Assembly (NCBI RefSeq): GCF_007981265.1
Contig: NZ_CP034363.1
Coordinates: 1,488,001-1,552,000, forward strand
Source of the DNA: Pantoea sp. CCBC3-3-1
GTDB lineage: Bacteria; Pseudomonadota; Gammaproteobacteria; Enterobacterales; Enterobacteriaceae
Length of the DNA stretch: 64,000 bases
Reading direction: 5' to 3'
Below are positions 27,330 to 37,024 of the stretch, in pieces; position 1 is the stretch's first letter, and every line of letters starts with the position of its first letter. Made by a program: the position numbers and the translations under genes. The notes beneath the pieces are model-generated. The model was not told the DNA's origin and searched no databases. It worked only from the letters and a program-made list of their open reading frames with translations.

Positions 27330-29489
27330 ATGGCGTTAAATGCCGCGTTAAAAGCGCAAATCGCTGGGTGGTACAAAGCCCTTCAGCAGCAAATTCCCGA
27401 TTTTATTCCCCGCGCGCCGCAGCGGCAGATGATTGCCGAAGTGGCAAAAACGCTGGCCGGCGACGATGGCCGTCATCTGGCGATTGAAGCGCCCACGGGC
27501 GTCGGGAAAACGCTTTCCTATCTGATTCCGGGAATTGCTGTGAGCCGTGCGGAGGAGAAGCCGCTGGTGGTCAGTACCGCAAACGTGGCGTTGCAGGATC
27601 AAATCTTCAGCAAAGATCTACCGCTGCTGAAAAAGATCATCCCCGATCTGCAATTCACCGCGGCCTTTGGGCGCGGGCGCTATGTTTGTCCCCGGAATCT
27701 CTCCGCGCTGGCGACCGATGAAGAGAAGCAGGGCGATTTGCTGCTGTTTCTTGACGATCGTATGACCGCCAGCAAAGACGAGCGCGAGCTTTGCACGTCG
27801 CTTGAAAAAAACCTCAATCGTCATCAGTGGGACGGTCTGCGCGACCACTGTGAAGAGACCATTGATGATTCGCTCTGGCAGCGCCTGAGTACCGATAAAG
27901 CCAACTGTCTTGGCAGCAACTGCCACTGGTTCCGGGAATGCCCGTTTTATGTAGCACGCCGGGAAATTGAAAATGCCGATGTGGTAGTGGCGAACCATGC
28001 GCTGGTGATGGCGGCGCTGGAAACGGAGTCGGTACTGCCGCCGCCGAAGAATCTGTTGCTGGTGCTGGATGAAGGCCATCATCTGCCGGATGTTGCTCGT
28101 GATGCGCTGGAGATGAGCGGCGACATTACGCCCGCCTGGAGCACGCTTCAGCTTGACCTGTTCTGCCGCCTGGTTGAACAGTGTATGGCGCAGTTCCGTC
28201 CTAAAAGGCCGCCGAATCTCAGTAATCCTGAGCGGCTGAAGGCACATTGTGAAGAGGTGCGCGAGCAGCTTCAGCAGCTGTCGCAGATCCTCAACCAGCT
28301 CCTGCCGGCAGATCCGCAGGAAGCGGAATACCGTTTTGAAATGGGGCGGCTGCCGGAAGAGGTGATGACGATTTGTGCGCGGCTGTTTAAGCTTAGTGAC
28401 GGGCTGCGCGGACTGGCTGAAGCGTTGATGAACGATTTGAGCGAAAAGACCGGGCAGTTTGACGTGGTGCGCCTGCACCGCACGCTGCTGCAAATGAACC
28501 GCGCGCTTGGCTGGTTTGAAGCCAGCACCAAGCTGTGGCGGCTTTCGGCAATGGAACAGGCTTCCGGCGCGCCGGTATCGAAGTGGGTGACCCGAGAGCT
28601 GCGCGAAGGCAATCCGCATCTGCTGTTCCACTGTGCCGGGATCCGCGTTAGCGACCAGCTGGAAAAACTGCTGTGGCGCAAAATTCCCCATGTGGTGCTG
28701 ACCTCGGCGACGCTGCGCTCGCTGAACAGCTTTCAGCGCCTACAGGAAATGGCTGGCCTGAGTGAAAAAGTGGGCGACCGTTTCGTCGCGCTGGATTCGC
28801 CGTTTAACCACGTCACCCAGGGCAAGCTGATTATTCCTCAGATGCGCTATGAGCCGATGCTGGCTAATGAAGTCGCGCATCTGGCTGAAATGGCGCATTT
28901 TTTCCGCCAGCAGATCAAAGAGGGCGCACACAAAGGCATTCTGGTGCTGTTTGCCAGCGGCCGGGCAATGCAGCAATTTATTGCTTATCTGCCCGAGCTG
29001 CGGCTGATGATGCTGGTACAGGGTGACAAACCGCGTCCGGCGCTGGTGGCGCTGCATCGTAAAAAAGTGCAGCAGGGTGAAACCAGCGTGCTGGTCGGTT
29101 TGCAGTCGTTTGCCGAGGGGCTGGATCTGAAAGGCGATCTGCTTTCGCAGGTGCATATTCATAAAATTGCTTTCCCCCCGGTGGACAGTCCGGTTATTTT
29201 GACCGAGGGCGAATGGCTGAAAAGCCTGAAGCGTTATCCGTTTGAAGTCCAAAGCCTGCCAAGCGCCTCTTTTAACTTAATTCAGCAGGTTGGCCGACTG
29301 ATTCGCAGTCATGAATGTTTTGGCGAAATCATCATTTACGACGGACGCCTGTTGAGCAAAAGCTATGGTGCGCGTCTGCTGGGCGCGCTGCCGGTATTTC
29401 CGATTGAACAACCGGCTATGCCCGCAGGGGAACTGCCCAAGGCCAGCCCGCTGCTGAAAACGAAAAAAGCCGTGCGCCGTCGTCGCTAA
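27330..29489 (+). CDS. dinG: ATP-dependent 5'-3' DNA helicase DinG
   Basis: Iron-sulfur superfamily 2 helicase that unwinds DNA, R-loops and G-quadruplexes. The start at 27330 gives 719 residues. Walker A is EAPTGVGKT. The Fe-S cluster cysteines lie in RYVCPRN and in CLGSNCHWFRECPF. The DEAH-type box is DEGHH, motif III is LTSATLRSLNSF, and motif VI is QQVGRLIRS. The C-terminus is basic (KKAVRRRR). The LexA box upstream indicates SOS control. ybiB follows after 18 bp, as in E. coli. Confidence 0.95.
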   Translation: MALNAALKAQIAGWYKALQQQIPDFIPRAPQRQMIAEVAKTLAGDDGRHLAIEAPTGVGKTLSYLIPGIAVSRAEEKPLVVSTANVALQDQIFSKDLPLLKKIIPDLQFTAAFGRGRYVCPRNLSALATDEEKQGDLLLFLDDRMTASKDERELCTSLEKNLNRHQWDGLRDHCEETIDDSLWQRLSTDKANCLGSNCHWFRECPFYVARREIENADVVVANHALVMAALETESVLPPPKNLLLVLDEGHHLPDVARDALEMSGDITPAWSTLQLDLFCRLVEQCMAQFRPKRPPNLSNPERLKAHCEEVREQLQQLSQILNQLLPADPQEAEYRFEMGRLPEEVMTICARLFKLSDGLRGLAEALMNDLSEKTGQFDVVRLHRTLLQMNRALGWFEASTKLWRLSAMEQASGAPVSKWVTRELREGNPHLLFHCAGIRVSDQLEKLLWRKIPHVVLTSATLRSLNSFQRLQEMAGLSEKVGDRFVALDSPFNHVTQGKLIIPQMRYEPMLANEVAHLAEMAHFFRQQIKEGAHKGILVLFASGRAMQQFIAYLPELRLMMLVQGDKPRPALVALHRKKVQQGETSVLVGLQSFAEGLDLKGDLLSQVHIHKIAFPPVDSPVILTEGEWLKSLKRYPFEVQSLPSASFNLIQQVGRLIRSHECFGEIIIYDGRLLSKSYGARLLGALPVFPIEQPAMPAGELPKASPLLKTKKAVRRRR

Positions 29490-29507
29490 CAACCCAAGAG
29501 CAGAAGC

Positions 29508-30479
29508 ATGGAATACACAAAAATTATCAAAGAAGTCGGGCGTGGAAAAAATCATGCCCGCGATCTCGATTTCACTACCGCCTGCGATCTTTACCGGCAG
29601 ATGCTGGACGGTGCGGTGCCCGAGCTGGAAATGGGCGGCATCCTGATTGCGCTGCGTATCAAGGGAGAAGGCGAGGAGGAGATGCTCGGTTTTTATCAGG
29701 CGATGCAGGAACGCGTAATCACCTTAACGCCGCCGGCCAGTTTACCGATGCCGATTGTTATTCCCAGCTATAACGGCGCCCGTAAACAGGGCAACCTGAC
29801 GCCGCTGCTGGCGTTGCTGCTTTCCGCGTTAGGCTTTCCGGTGGTGGTGCATGGCGTCAGCGATGACCCGACGCGTGTCACCAGCGAAGCGGTGTTCGCC
29901 GGGCTGGGCATCACGGCGAGTAGTGGTGCAGAGCAGGCGCAGCAGCGTCTGGAGCAGGGAAAGCTGGTGTTTATGTCGGTTGCCTCGCTTTGTCCGCCGC
30001 TGGCTGAACAGCTCTCGCTGCGCTGGCGGATGGGCGTACGGAACAGTGCTCATACGCTGGCTAAGCTGGTGACGCCGTTTGGCGAAGACGCTGCGCTGCG
30101 TCTCTCCAGCGTCTCGCACCCGGAATATATTGCGCGAGTCGGAAAATTTTTTCAGGCGATTGGCGGCCGGGCATTGCTGCTGAACGGCACCGAAGGCGAA
30201 GTCTATGCTAATCCGCAGCGCTGCCCGGCAATCAGCCTGATTGCTGGCGAGCAGCCAGAAGTGCTGCTGCCCCGTCAGGAAGAGAGCGGCATCGCGCGTG
30301 ATGCATTACCCGAAGCCAAAGATGCACAGACCACCGCTGACTGGATCAAGCGCTGCCTGAACCGTGAAGTCCCGGTGCCACAGTCGCTGCGCCAGCAGAT
30401 CGCCTGCTGCTACGTTGCTACAGGCCGTGCAAGCGATGTGGAAAGCGCGCTGGAACAGATTGCTAAAGCGGGTTACTAA
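29508..30479 (+). CDS. ybiB: YbiB, TrpD2 family DNA-binding protein
   Basis: 323-residue member of the anthranilate phosphoribosyltransferase-like TrpD2 family. E. coli YbiB binds single-stranded DNA and RNA and does not make tryptophan. Conserved text includes LEMGGILIALRIKGEGEEEMLGFYQAM, IPSYNGARKQGNLTPLLALLL and WRMGVRNSAHTLAKL. It lies 18 bp after dinG, so it is probably co-transcribed and under the same LexA box. Confidence 0.93.
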   Translation: MEYTKIIKEVGRGKNHARDLDFTTACDLYRQMLDGAVPELEMGGILIALRIKGEGEEEMLGFYQAMQERVITLTPPASLPMPIVIPSYNGARKQGNLTPLLALLLSALGFPVVVHGVSDDPTRVTSEAVFAGLGITASSGAEQAQQRLEQGKLVFMSVASLCPPLAEQLSLRWRMGVRNSAHTLAKLVTPFGEDAALRLSSVSHPEYIARVGKFFQAIGGRALLLNGTEGEVYANPQRCPAISLIAGEQPEVLLPRQEESGIARDALPEAKDAQTTADWIKRCLNREVPVPQSLRQQIACCYVATGRASDVESALEQIAKAGY

Positions 30480-30493
30480 GATCAAGCCTGCAT

Positions 30494-30521
30494 GCCCTGC
30501 ACGAGAGACTCCCGGCAGGGC
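30494..30521. terminator. Hairpin between convergent ybiB and secreted orphan
   Basis: GCCCTGC (30494-30500) pairs with GCAGGGC (30515-30521) between the two convergent stops. Confidence 0.45.
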
Positions 30522-30526
30522 CATGT

Positions 30527-30955
30527 CTACTGCTTACCGCATTTGTCAGCATCATCAATAATATGCTCCGCTAATTCCCGAAAAGGCATTCTCCTCAGCA
30601 CATCGCCGGTGAGCACGGCGGCATCCGCTGCGTTTTCCATAAATTTTCGCAGATAATCTGAGGCGATATTTTGGCTTTTCAGACCACAGAGGGCATAAAG
30701 TTTTGCCTCGGGCGTGGCATCGGCAGATTCTAAAATGCTTTTAAAATCAGCTGCTGCCTGTGGACCGCGAAGGATTTCGGTATAAATGCGCTCGCCGGGC
30801 GATATTTCACCGGCAAAACCATTCATACCCAGTGAAAACGTGGGAACCTGCGATAATTCAGTGCGGTTTTTTTGCGAGGCGTTGACCAGAGAAGAGCTGG
30901 TAGCAATACAGAGTGCCAGCATCGTGAGCTGAACGGTTTTGATTCCTGACATCAT
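30527..30955 (-). CDS. Small secreted protein of unknown function
   Basis: About 141 residues. Two adjacent ATGs occur (30955 and 30952); the AAGGA motif is better spaced for the second. The N-terminus (MSGIKTVQLTMLALCIATSS, then SLVNA) is a signal peptide. The mature part is polar and helix-rich with two cysteines (LYALCGLK and DKCGKQ at the C-terminus), which could form a disulfide in the periplasm. I do not recognise the family. It sits alone between ybiB and an M20 gene, and its coding sequence looks AT-richer than its neighbours, which may mean it was acquired. Confidence 0.65.
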   Translation of the reverse strand: MMSGIKTVQLTMLALCIATSSSLVNASQKNRTELSQVPTFSLGMNGFAGEISPGERIYTEILRGPQAAADFKSILESADATPEAKLYALCGLKSQNIASDYLRKFMENAADAAVLTGDVLRRMPFRELAEHIIDDADKCGKQ

Positions 30956-31020
30956 TCATTCCTTTGATTTTTCAGGCGGCAGATTTTTTGTTGTTCCGAG
31001 CGCATCAATGCACTCAACGA

Positions 31021-31050
31021 AAACCCCAGGCGGCCAGTTTCGCCGCCCGG
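31021..31050 (-). terminator. Terminator of the M20 gene
   Basis: On the minus strand a GGGCGGC/GCCGCC stem with a 7-nt loop follows the stop codon and ends in GGGGTTTTCG. Confidence 0.6.
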
Positions 31051-31053
31051 GCA

Positions 31054-32208
31054 TTATCTTAGCGGCAGTAATTTTTCCGCCAGACGTGTCCAGATAGCGA
31101 TCCCTTCGCCAATCAGCGCATCGTTAAAGTCGTAACGGGCGTTATGCAAAGGGGCGGACGGCGTTGCGCCATCGGCACCCAGCCAGAAGTAGGCTCCCGG
31201 GCAAACTTCCAGCATGCAGGCAAAATCTTCTGAAGCCATCGACGGGTTAATTTCCCAGTGCACGCGCTCCGGCGGCAGCAGCGACAACGCGCAGTCCCGC
31301 ACGTTTTGTGCTTCCGCCTGATGATTACGGGTGACCGGGTAATCAGTAAGATACTGAATAGTGCCTTCAATGCCCATCGGTGAGGTAAAGGTCGTCACGA
31401 ACTCATCAATCATCTTACGCACGTTGACCCGGACATCGCTCTGCAAACAGCGCAGCGTGCCGCGCAGCACAACGTTTTCCGGGATAACGTTAATCGCTTC
31501 GCCGCCGTTGATTTGAGTGATGCTGACCACCGCCGAGGCGAGCGGAGAAAGTCGGCGGGCAGGAATGGTTTGCAGCGCCAGAATCAGTTGCGCAGCGGCA
31601 ACGATCGGGTCCGCGCCATTTTCCGGCATCGCGGCATGGCAGCTTTTGCCGCGCAGGATGATTTCGAACGCATCCAGCGAGGCCATCATTGCACCGCTGT
31701 TGACCGCCAGATGCCCAACCGGCAGTCCGGGCCAGTTGTGCAGGCCGTAGATGGCGTCCATAGGAAACAGCGTAAACAGACCGTCTTCAACCATTTTACG
31801 TGCGCCACCCAGGTTCTCTTCCGCAGGCTGGAACACAAAATGCAGCGTGCCGCTGAAATTACGCGTGGCGCTAAGATGTTTGGCCGCTGCCAGCAGCATG
31901 GCGGTGTGGCCGTCATGGCCGCAGGCATGCATCACGCCAGGCTGAGCGGAGCGCCAGGCCGCATCGCCCAGTTCGGTGATGGGCAGCGCATCCATATCGG
32001 CACGAAAGCCGATAACCGGACCCGGGCCATTTTCCAGCGTGCCAACCACGCCGGTTCCGGCGAGTCCGGTGTGTACCTGGAGCCCAAATGCTCGCAGCTG
32101 TTCCGCCACCTGACGTGAAGTTTGATGTTCGTAATAGCCCAGTTCCGGCCATGCGTGAAACTGCCTGCGCCACTGGGTGGCTTCTTCAATCAGCGAAACG
32201 GGGATCAT
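31054..32208 (-). CDS. M20 family amidohydrolase (HipO/AbgB-like)
   Basis: Zinc-dependent amidohydrolase of the M20D group, which removes acyl groups from amino acids (hippurate, N-acetyl or indole-acyl substrates). It has 384 residues. Metal-binding motifs are seen in GFRADMDALPI, HACGHDGHTAMLL and FQPAEENLGGA. The dimerisation domain contains GKSCHAAMPENGADPI, and the last ligand motif is MASEDFACML. The start at 32208 has GAAGG upstream; an in-frame ATG at 32244 is not supported. The substrate cannot be told from the sequence. Confidence 0.87.
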   Translation of the reverse strand: MIPVSLIEEATQWRRQFHAWPELGYYEHQTSRQVAEQLRAFGLQVHTGLAGTGVVGTLENGPGPVIGFRADMDALPITELGDAAWRSAQPGVMHACGHDGHTAMLLAAAKHLSATRNFSGTLHFVFQPAEENLGGARKMVEDGLFTLFPMDAIYGLHNWPGLPVGHLAVNSGAMMASLDAFEIILRGKSCHAAMPENGADPIVAAAQLILALQTIPARRLSPLASAVVSITQINGGEAINVIPENVVLRGTLRCLQSDVRVNVRKMIDEFVTTFTSPMGIEGTIQYLTDYPVTRNHQAEAQNVRDCALSLLPPERVHWEINPSMASEDFACMLEVCPGAYFWLGADGATPSAPLHNARYDFNDALIGEGIAIWTRLAEKLLPLR

Positions 32209-32279
32209 TAAACCTTCACTCCTCTGCTGGCGGTAATCAATCAAGCTAAATTAAGGTAACACAGAAAGACAGGTGCCTC

Positions 32280-32825
32280 TCATCGTGATAAGCCGTTCTC
32301 CGGAAGCAGCAGCATTTCAATTTCCTGCCAGTTCTTTACCCGGCGATAGCCGGTAACCTGCACATTATGCGGCGCGGTGTAGAGAATGCCTTCACCACGA
32401 AAGTTTTCAAAATTCACCGCGTTATCGTCGATCATATAGTCAGCATTGATAATGCTTTTGTTGCCGCAGAATACAATATTGCTGGGTTTGATCGCCGGAA
32501 AATGATTTTTCAGCCAGCGAAATTTCGCGTTAAAAGAGGTGGGGATCTCCATTGCGGCGGTGGTGATAAATATCTCATAGTGCTTGCTGAGTTCTGCAAT
32601 AACGCGCTGGCTGTCGGCGATAACATCCAGATCGCCAAAGAAATCTTCGTCATCCGTCACCAGCGTGAATATTTCCTGCAACATCTCGGGCTTATCCCGA
32701 CGCAGATCGAATAAATTCAGATCGTGATGCGCCAGTTCCAGCGAGAAATGCGTGTTAACGGTTGTGACCATTTTAGGGTGAAAATCGGCGATGACTTCAT
32801 CCATATCGATGGCAATTCTTTTCAT
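32280..32825 (-). CDS. 5'(3')-deoxyribonucleotidase-like HAD phosphatase
   Basis: 180-residue HAD-superfamily protein of the NT5C type. Motif I is IDMDEVIADF (two catalytic Asp), motif II is FITTAAMEIPTSF, and motif IV is ADYMIDDNAVNFENF. It should dephosphorylate nucleoside monophosphates. The frame is open upstream to 32864, but the ATG at 32825 begins directly with the strand before motif I, as in relatives. It is transcribed in the same direction as the flavin reductase gene upstream but is separated from it by a strong terminator. Confidence 0.82.
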   Translation of the reverse strand: MKRIAIDMDEVIADFHPKMVTTVNTHFSLELAHHDLNLFDLRRDKPEMLQEIFTLVTDDEDFFGDLDVIADSQRVIAELSKHYEIFITTAAMEIPTSFNAKFRWLKNHFPAIKPSNIVFCGNKSIINADYMIDDNAVNFENFRGEGILYTAPHNVQVTGYRRVKNWQEIEMLLLPENGLSR

Positions 32826-32866
32826 TATCGCTCCATGACTGCGGAAAGGGTGAACGGACAGCATAC

Positions 32867-32896
32867 CAAAAAAGCCAGAAGCGGGTGCTTCTGGCT
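32867..32896 (-). terminator. Terminator of the flavin reductase gene
   Basis: AGCCAGAAGC (32873-32882) and GCTTCTGGCT (32887-32896) form a perfect ten-pair stem with a four-base loop. Read on the minus strand it is followed by TTTTTT. Confidence 0.88.
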
Positions 32897-32929
32897 GCTG
32901 ATATCATGATGCAGGCATCGTTTGGCTCA

Positions 32930-33562
32930 TCAGGATTTACGGGCATCCGGGCGGACTAAATCGAAGCGTAAATCCTCACTGATCGCATAGTAGGCGCTCG
33001 GGCCGCCAGCGCGTAAAATAGGGTTCGCTTTGGCGGTCTGATAAATCCCTTCTTCAAGCAGTTGATGATCGATATGAATAGCCACCGCTTCCCCCAGCAC
33101 CATCCATTGCTCTAATTTTTTGCCGCTGGCATCTTCTAACTGAATAAGCTGGGTCAGTTTGCATTCGAAATTGACCGGGCTTTCCGCCACCATACTGACG
33201 TTCACCTGCGTACCGGGAAGGGCTGTCAGCCCGGCAAGGGCGAACTCATCCTGGTCACTTGCGACGGAAGCGGAGCTTTCGTTCATCGCCACGGCCAGTT
33301 CGCGAGTCGCCAGATTCCAGACGAACTCACCGGTTTCAGCAATGTTCGCCACGCTGTCTTTCCAGCCCTGGCTGGAAAAACCGATAATTGGCGGCTGATA
33401 ATTGAAACAGTTAAAGAAACTGTAAGGCGCGAGATTACGCACGCCAGCGGCGCTTTGTGAGCTGATCCAGCCAATCGGGCGCGGGCCAATAATCGCATTT
33501 AGCGGGTCGTGCGGCAGGCCGTGGCCCAGACGGGGTTGATAAGAGTGGCGTGAACGCGACAT
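32930..33562 (-). CDS. Flavin reductase-like FMN-binding protein
   Basis: 210-residue protein of the flavin reductase-like (split-barrel) family. NAIIGPRPIGWISSQSAAGVRNLAPYSFFN is the typical FMN-binding start, followed by IIGFSSQGWKDSVANIAETGEFVWNLAT and FECKLTQLI. Partners are not shown by context. AAGGAG precedes the ATG. It diverges from rlmF. Confidence 0.85.
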   Translation of the reverse strand: MSRSRHSYQPRLGHGLPHDPLNAIIGPRPIGWISSQSAAGVRNLAPYSFFNCFNYQPPIIGFSSQGWKDSVANIAETGEFVWNLATRELAVAMNESSASVASDQDEFALAGLTALPGTQVNVSMVAESPVNFECKLTQLIQLEDASGKKLEQWMVLGEAVAIHIDHQLLEEGIYQTAKANPILRAGGPSAYYAISEDLRFDLVRPDARKS

Positions 33563-33688
33563 TGGAACTCCTTAAAATAAAATCAGTTATTTTATAGTAG
33601 CGGGTCTGAACAAGGAAAAAAGCCGGGAATTGTTTACGATCTTTACCGTAGCAGGTATCTTACGCGCCTTCAGATAAGAGAGTCGTTC

Positions 33689-34621
33689 ATGAAAAACATC
33701 GCCGAAAAAAGCCAGCTTCATCCCCGTAACCGCCACCGTGGCCGCTACGATTTTCCTGCGCTGATTGCCAGCCATCCGCCGCTGGCCGCCTTTGTGGCAG
33801 TGAATCAGTATGGCGATGAGTCAGTTAATTTTGCCGATCCGGCGGCGGTAAAAATGCTGAATCAGGCGCTGCTGCACCATTTTTACCAGGTCGAAAACTG
33901 GAGCATTCCCGATGGTTTTCTCTGCCCGCCGGTGCCGGGTCGTGCCGATTACGTCCATCATCTGGCGGATTTGCTGGCAGAAGATAACCGCTCCGTTGTG
34001 CCACGCAACATTAACGTGCTGGACATTGGTTGTGGCGCGAACTGCATCTATCCGCTAATTGGTTATCGCGAATATGACTGGCGCTTTACCGGCAGTGAAG
34101 TTAACGAAGAGGCAATGCGCTCGGCAAATGCCATTATCGCAGCCAATCCTGGTCTGAATCGTGGCGTTCGCCTGCGTCGCCAGAAAGATCCTCAGGCCAT
34201 CTTCAGCGGCATTATTCATAAAAATGAACAGTATCACGCGGTGATTTGCAATCCGCCGTTCCACGCGTCGGCCAGCGAGGCACAGCAGGGAACGCAGCGT
34301 AAAGTTCGTAACCTGGGCCTGGCAAAAAATTCGCCGCTGAACTTTGGCGGCCAGCAGGATGAGCTGTGGTGCGAAGGGGGCGAAAAAGCCTTTATCGCGC
34401 GTATGATTGCCGAAAGCCAGACCTTTGCCCGTCAGGTTGTCTGGTTTACCTCACTGGTCTCACGCAAAGAAAACCTGCCGGAAATCTGGCGTGCGCTGGA
34501 AGACGCCGAGGTGGCCGCCTTCCGTACCGTTGAAATGGCGCAGGGACAGAAACAGAGCCGGTTTATCGCCTGGACTTTCCTGGAAAAACCGGCTCGCGAA
34601 CGTCAGATGTCTCGCGTTTAA
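33689..34621 (+). CDS. rlmF: 23S rRNA m6A1618 methyltransferase RlmF (YbiN)
   Basis: S-adenosylmethionine-dependent methyltransferase that modifies A1618 of 23S rRNA. 310 residues. The SAM-binding motif I is [16 protein letters not shown], and the catalytic adenine-N6 motif is CNPPF. The basic N-terminus ([18 protein letters not shown]) is conserved. GAGAG precedes the ATG. It converges on ybiO with a 9-bp gap, the same neighbour as in E. coli. Confidence 0.94.
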   Translation: MKNIAEKSQLHPRNRHRGRYDFPALIASHPPLAAFVAVNQYGDESVNFADPAAVKMLNQALLHHFYQVENWSIPDGFLCPPVPGRADYVHHLADLLAEDNRSVVPRNINVLDIGCGANCIYPLIGYREYDWRFTGSEVNEEAMRSANAIIAANPGLNRGVRLRRQKDPQAIFSGIIHKNEQYHAVICNPPFHASASEAQQGTQRKVRNLGLAKNSPLNFGGQQDELWCEGGEKAFIARMIAESQTFARQVVWFTSLVSRKENLPEIWRALEDAEVAAFRTVEMAQGQKQSRFIAWTFLEKPARERQMSRV

Positions 34622-34630
34622 ATTGTCACG

Positions 34631-36892
34631 TTACTGTCCCGGCGCGGGCAGTGATGGCAGGCTGGCAGCGCCTTCAAGCTCGCTGCCGGTTTGCATCACC
34701 TGCACCGTCTGGTGCGGCGCTTTAATTCCTGCCGCATCAAAATGCTTCTTCACCCTGTTGTCGAGCGCAAAGCGTACGGTCCACTGTTTCAGCGGCTGCG
34801 TGGTGAAGGAGACACGAACCGTAAAGCCCTGATTCGTCAGCCCAACCAGCCCGGCGAAGTTCGGCTCGCCAATCACCATGCCGCGGATGGTGTCATCCTG
34901 CATCAGTTCCTCAACCGCTTCCCTAAGCGTCGCGTTCACGCGTTCGCTGTCTTCGCTGCGATCGACATCATAGTTAGCGACAAACGAGCCGATGCCGCGC
35001 ACAAAGTTGGCAAACGTGGTTATCGAAGACCAGGGAATAATATGATATGCGCCCGTATCCTGGCGGACCCCCACCGAGCGAATCGACATCCGCTCTACGG
35101 TGCCGGTAATCGCGCCGATGGTCACCAGATCGCCGGTGTTCATGCCGTTTTCAAACTGAATGAAAATACCGGTGATAATATCCTTCACCAGCGTTTGCGA
35201 ACCGAACGAGACCGCCAGCCCCAGCGCGCCCGCACCGGCTAATAGCGGCGCGATATTCACGCCAATTTCAGACAGCAGGATCATAATGGTAATGGTGCTA
35301 ATCACCACCGCCAGTGCGTTGCGGAACAGCGTGAGAAGCGTACGGGTTCGCGCACTGGGCATCGGCCTGCCGTGTGAATCCGAGGCCAGCCGACTTTCAA
35401 TCAGGCTGGCAAGCAGCGTCCAGCCCACCGCCGAGAAGAACAGGATCATCACGATTCGAATAATCACATCGACCATTTTTACGCCAGCGCCGACGGTCAG
35501 CCAGTGCCAGAGATCGAACAGGTTCCACGCATTGAGCAGCAGCAGACTGACGGCAAATACCGTCAGGGTTCGCGCCAGCTTCAGCATCATAGAAATCCAG
35601 CTGTTGACCCGTTTTTGCAGCTCGGGATAGTTGCGGCGCAGGTCAGGCGACAGGATGATAGTTTTAGATATCCAGCGGCTGAGAATACCGGAAACCAGCG
35701 CGCCAAGACCGACAATGGCCAGCGAGCGAACCGTCGCAGACATCATAAATTTCAGGCTGTCGCCCGGGTTGAAGATGGATAGCAGAAACAGCGCGATAAA
35801 ATAGGCACTCGCCAGCCAGTGCCAGATTGCAGCAAATGCTCTGATAAATAGCGAAAAAAAGCTCATTGAGCGATCGGCCAGACGGCCCAGATCCTGCTGG
35901 ATACTGCGTCGGTTATGGAAGATCAGATAGAGCGCCCAGCCGGTAATTAGCCCCATCAGCACGATATTCACCAGTGCGGCAACCTGGACATTTACCTGAT
36001 TGGAGACAATCGGCACAATCACCAGCAGACCATAACCAATTACGCTGCTCAGCCAGCTCAGGCGCGTGTTCCAGTAGAAGGCGCGTTCATCCGCAAGATG
36101 AAAGAAGCGCAGCTGTGGGTAGCGGGGACAGAATATGAGTCGCAGAATGGCTTTGAAAAATTCAATCAGTGCAAACGCATTGAGGAACAGCCCCTGTTGG
36201 TAAGCAATAGTCCGGCTACCGGCATTCAGTGAGTCACTGAGCATCTGTCCGACAAACAGCGCCAGAGCCAGCAGCAGCAGATCGAGAATAAAGGCTCCAA
36301 TAATCATCGCAGGCAGGTGCAGCCAGTTCGTGCGATCGCTATTTTTCTGGCGTCCCCACTGGCCCATGCGGCGATAAACCGGCGTGATTGCCCGGCAAAT
36401 CAGCCAGTAAAAGGCAAAAAGCGCAACGGCCAGCATAGCGAAGTGGCTCAGCGCATTAAAGAAAGTATTGTGATTGAATGGTTTATGAGGCGCACTAACA
36501 ATATTGCGGTGGAGTTTTTTAAACTTATTCAAAAACTCACCGCCAAAATGGCGGCTGACGTCGGTTACGCTTTCCAGCACCGTTTTATCTTCTTCTTCGG
36601 CCGGTGGCGTCAGCACCGGCGCTTTGGTATCGGACGGGCTGTTGGCAGCGGAACGTAGCTGGGTGATTAATTCCTGACGGGATTGATCGTTTTGCAAAAT
36701 ATTAGCCAGCGCGGCCCACGCAGCTTTTTTTTCATCGACGCTGGGTTCTTGCGTGCTACCGGACTGGGTTTGAGAGGCTGCAACGGCAGCGGCAGGTAAC
36801 GATACGGCCTGAGTCTGTGCTGCAAAAAGTAAAAAAGTTACGGCAAGTAGCCACCGGACGGCGAGGCGCCAGGGTGGAAGGGTTCCCAACAT
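34631..36892 (-). CDS. ybiO: Moderate-conductance mechanosensitive channel YbiO
   Basis: 753-residue MscS-family channel. A signal peptide ends near TQA (residue 29) and a periplasmic region with Gln and Ser follows to about 145. Roughly ten hydrophobic segments precede the MscS core, GALGLAVSFGSQTLVKDIITGIFIQFENGMNTGDLVTIGAITGTVERMSIRSVGVR and HIIPWSSI. AGGAGA lies upstream of the ATG. The order rlmF-ybiO-glnQPH matches E. coli. Confidence 0.93.
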   Translation of the reverse strand: MLGTLPPWRLAVRWLLAVTFLLFAAQTQAVSLPAAAVAASQTQSGSTQEPSVDEKKAAWAALANILQNDQSRQELITQLRSAANSPSDTKAPVLTPPAEEEDKTVLESVTDVSRHFGGEFLNKFKKLHRNIVSAPHKPFNHNTFFNALSHFAMLAVALFAFYWLICRAITPVYRRMGQWGRQKNSDRTNWLHLPAMIIGAFILDLLLLALALFVGQMLSDSLNAGSRTIAYQQGLFLNAFALIEFFKAILRLIFCPRYPQLRFFHLADERAFYWNTRLSWLSSVIGYGLLVIVPIVSNQVNVQVAALVNIVLMGLITGWALYLIFHNRRSIQQDLGRLADRSMSFFSLFIRAFAAIWHWLASAYFIALFLLSIFNPGDSLKFMMSATVRSLAIVGLGALVSGILSRWISKTIILSPDLRRNYPELQKRVNSWISMMLKLARTLTVFAVSLLLLNAWNLFDLWHWLTVGAGVKMVDVIIRIVMILFFSAVGWTLLASLIESRLASDSHGRPMPSARTRTLLTLFRNALAVVISTITIMILLSEIGVNIAPLLAGAGALGLAVSFGSQTLVKDIITGIFIQFENGMNTGDLVTIGAITGTVERMSIRSVGVRQDTGAYHIIPWSSITTFANFVRGIGSFVANYDVDRSEDSERVNATLREAVEELMQDDTIRGMVIGEPNFAGLVGLTNQGFTVRVSFTTQPLKQWTVRFALDNRVKKHFDAAGIKAPHQTVQVMQTGSELEGAASLPSLPAPGQ

Positions 36893-36993
36893 CTTATTCT
36901 CCTGTTACGACGCAAAAGGGCGTCGACCAGAAAGTATAGTCTGCTAAGGTGCCAGCACAGGGAAAGGGGCGGTTTTTAAGAACAGGACGACGT

Positions 36994-37018
36994 AAAACGG
37001 GCGGAGGATCTCCGCCCG
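36994..37018 (-). terminator. Terminator after glnQ
   Basis: CGGGCGGA (36998-37005) pairs with TCCGCCCG (37011-37018). On the minus strand the stem is followed by TTTTACG, just after the glnQ stop. Confidence 0.85.
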
Positions 37019-37024
37019 AAGGGA

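Noticed and set aside
27618..28691. 357-codon frame opposite dinG
   Set aside because: It is antisense to conserved dinG and has no family features.
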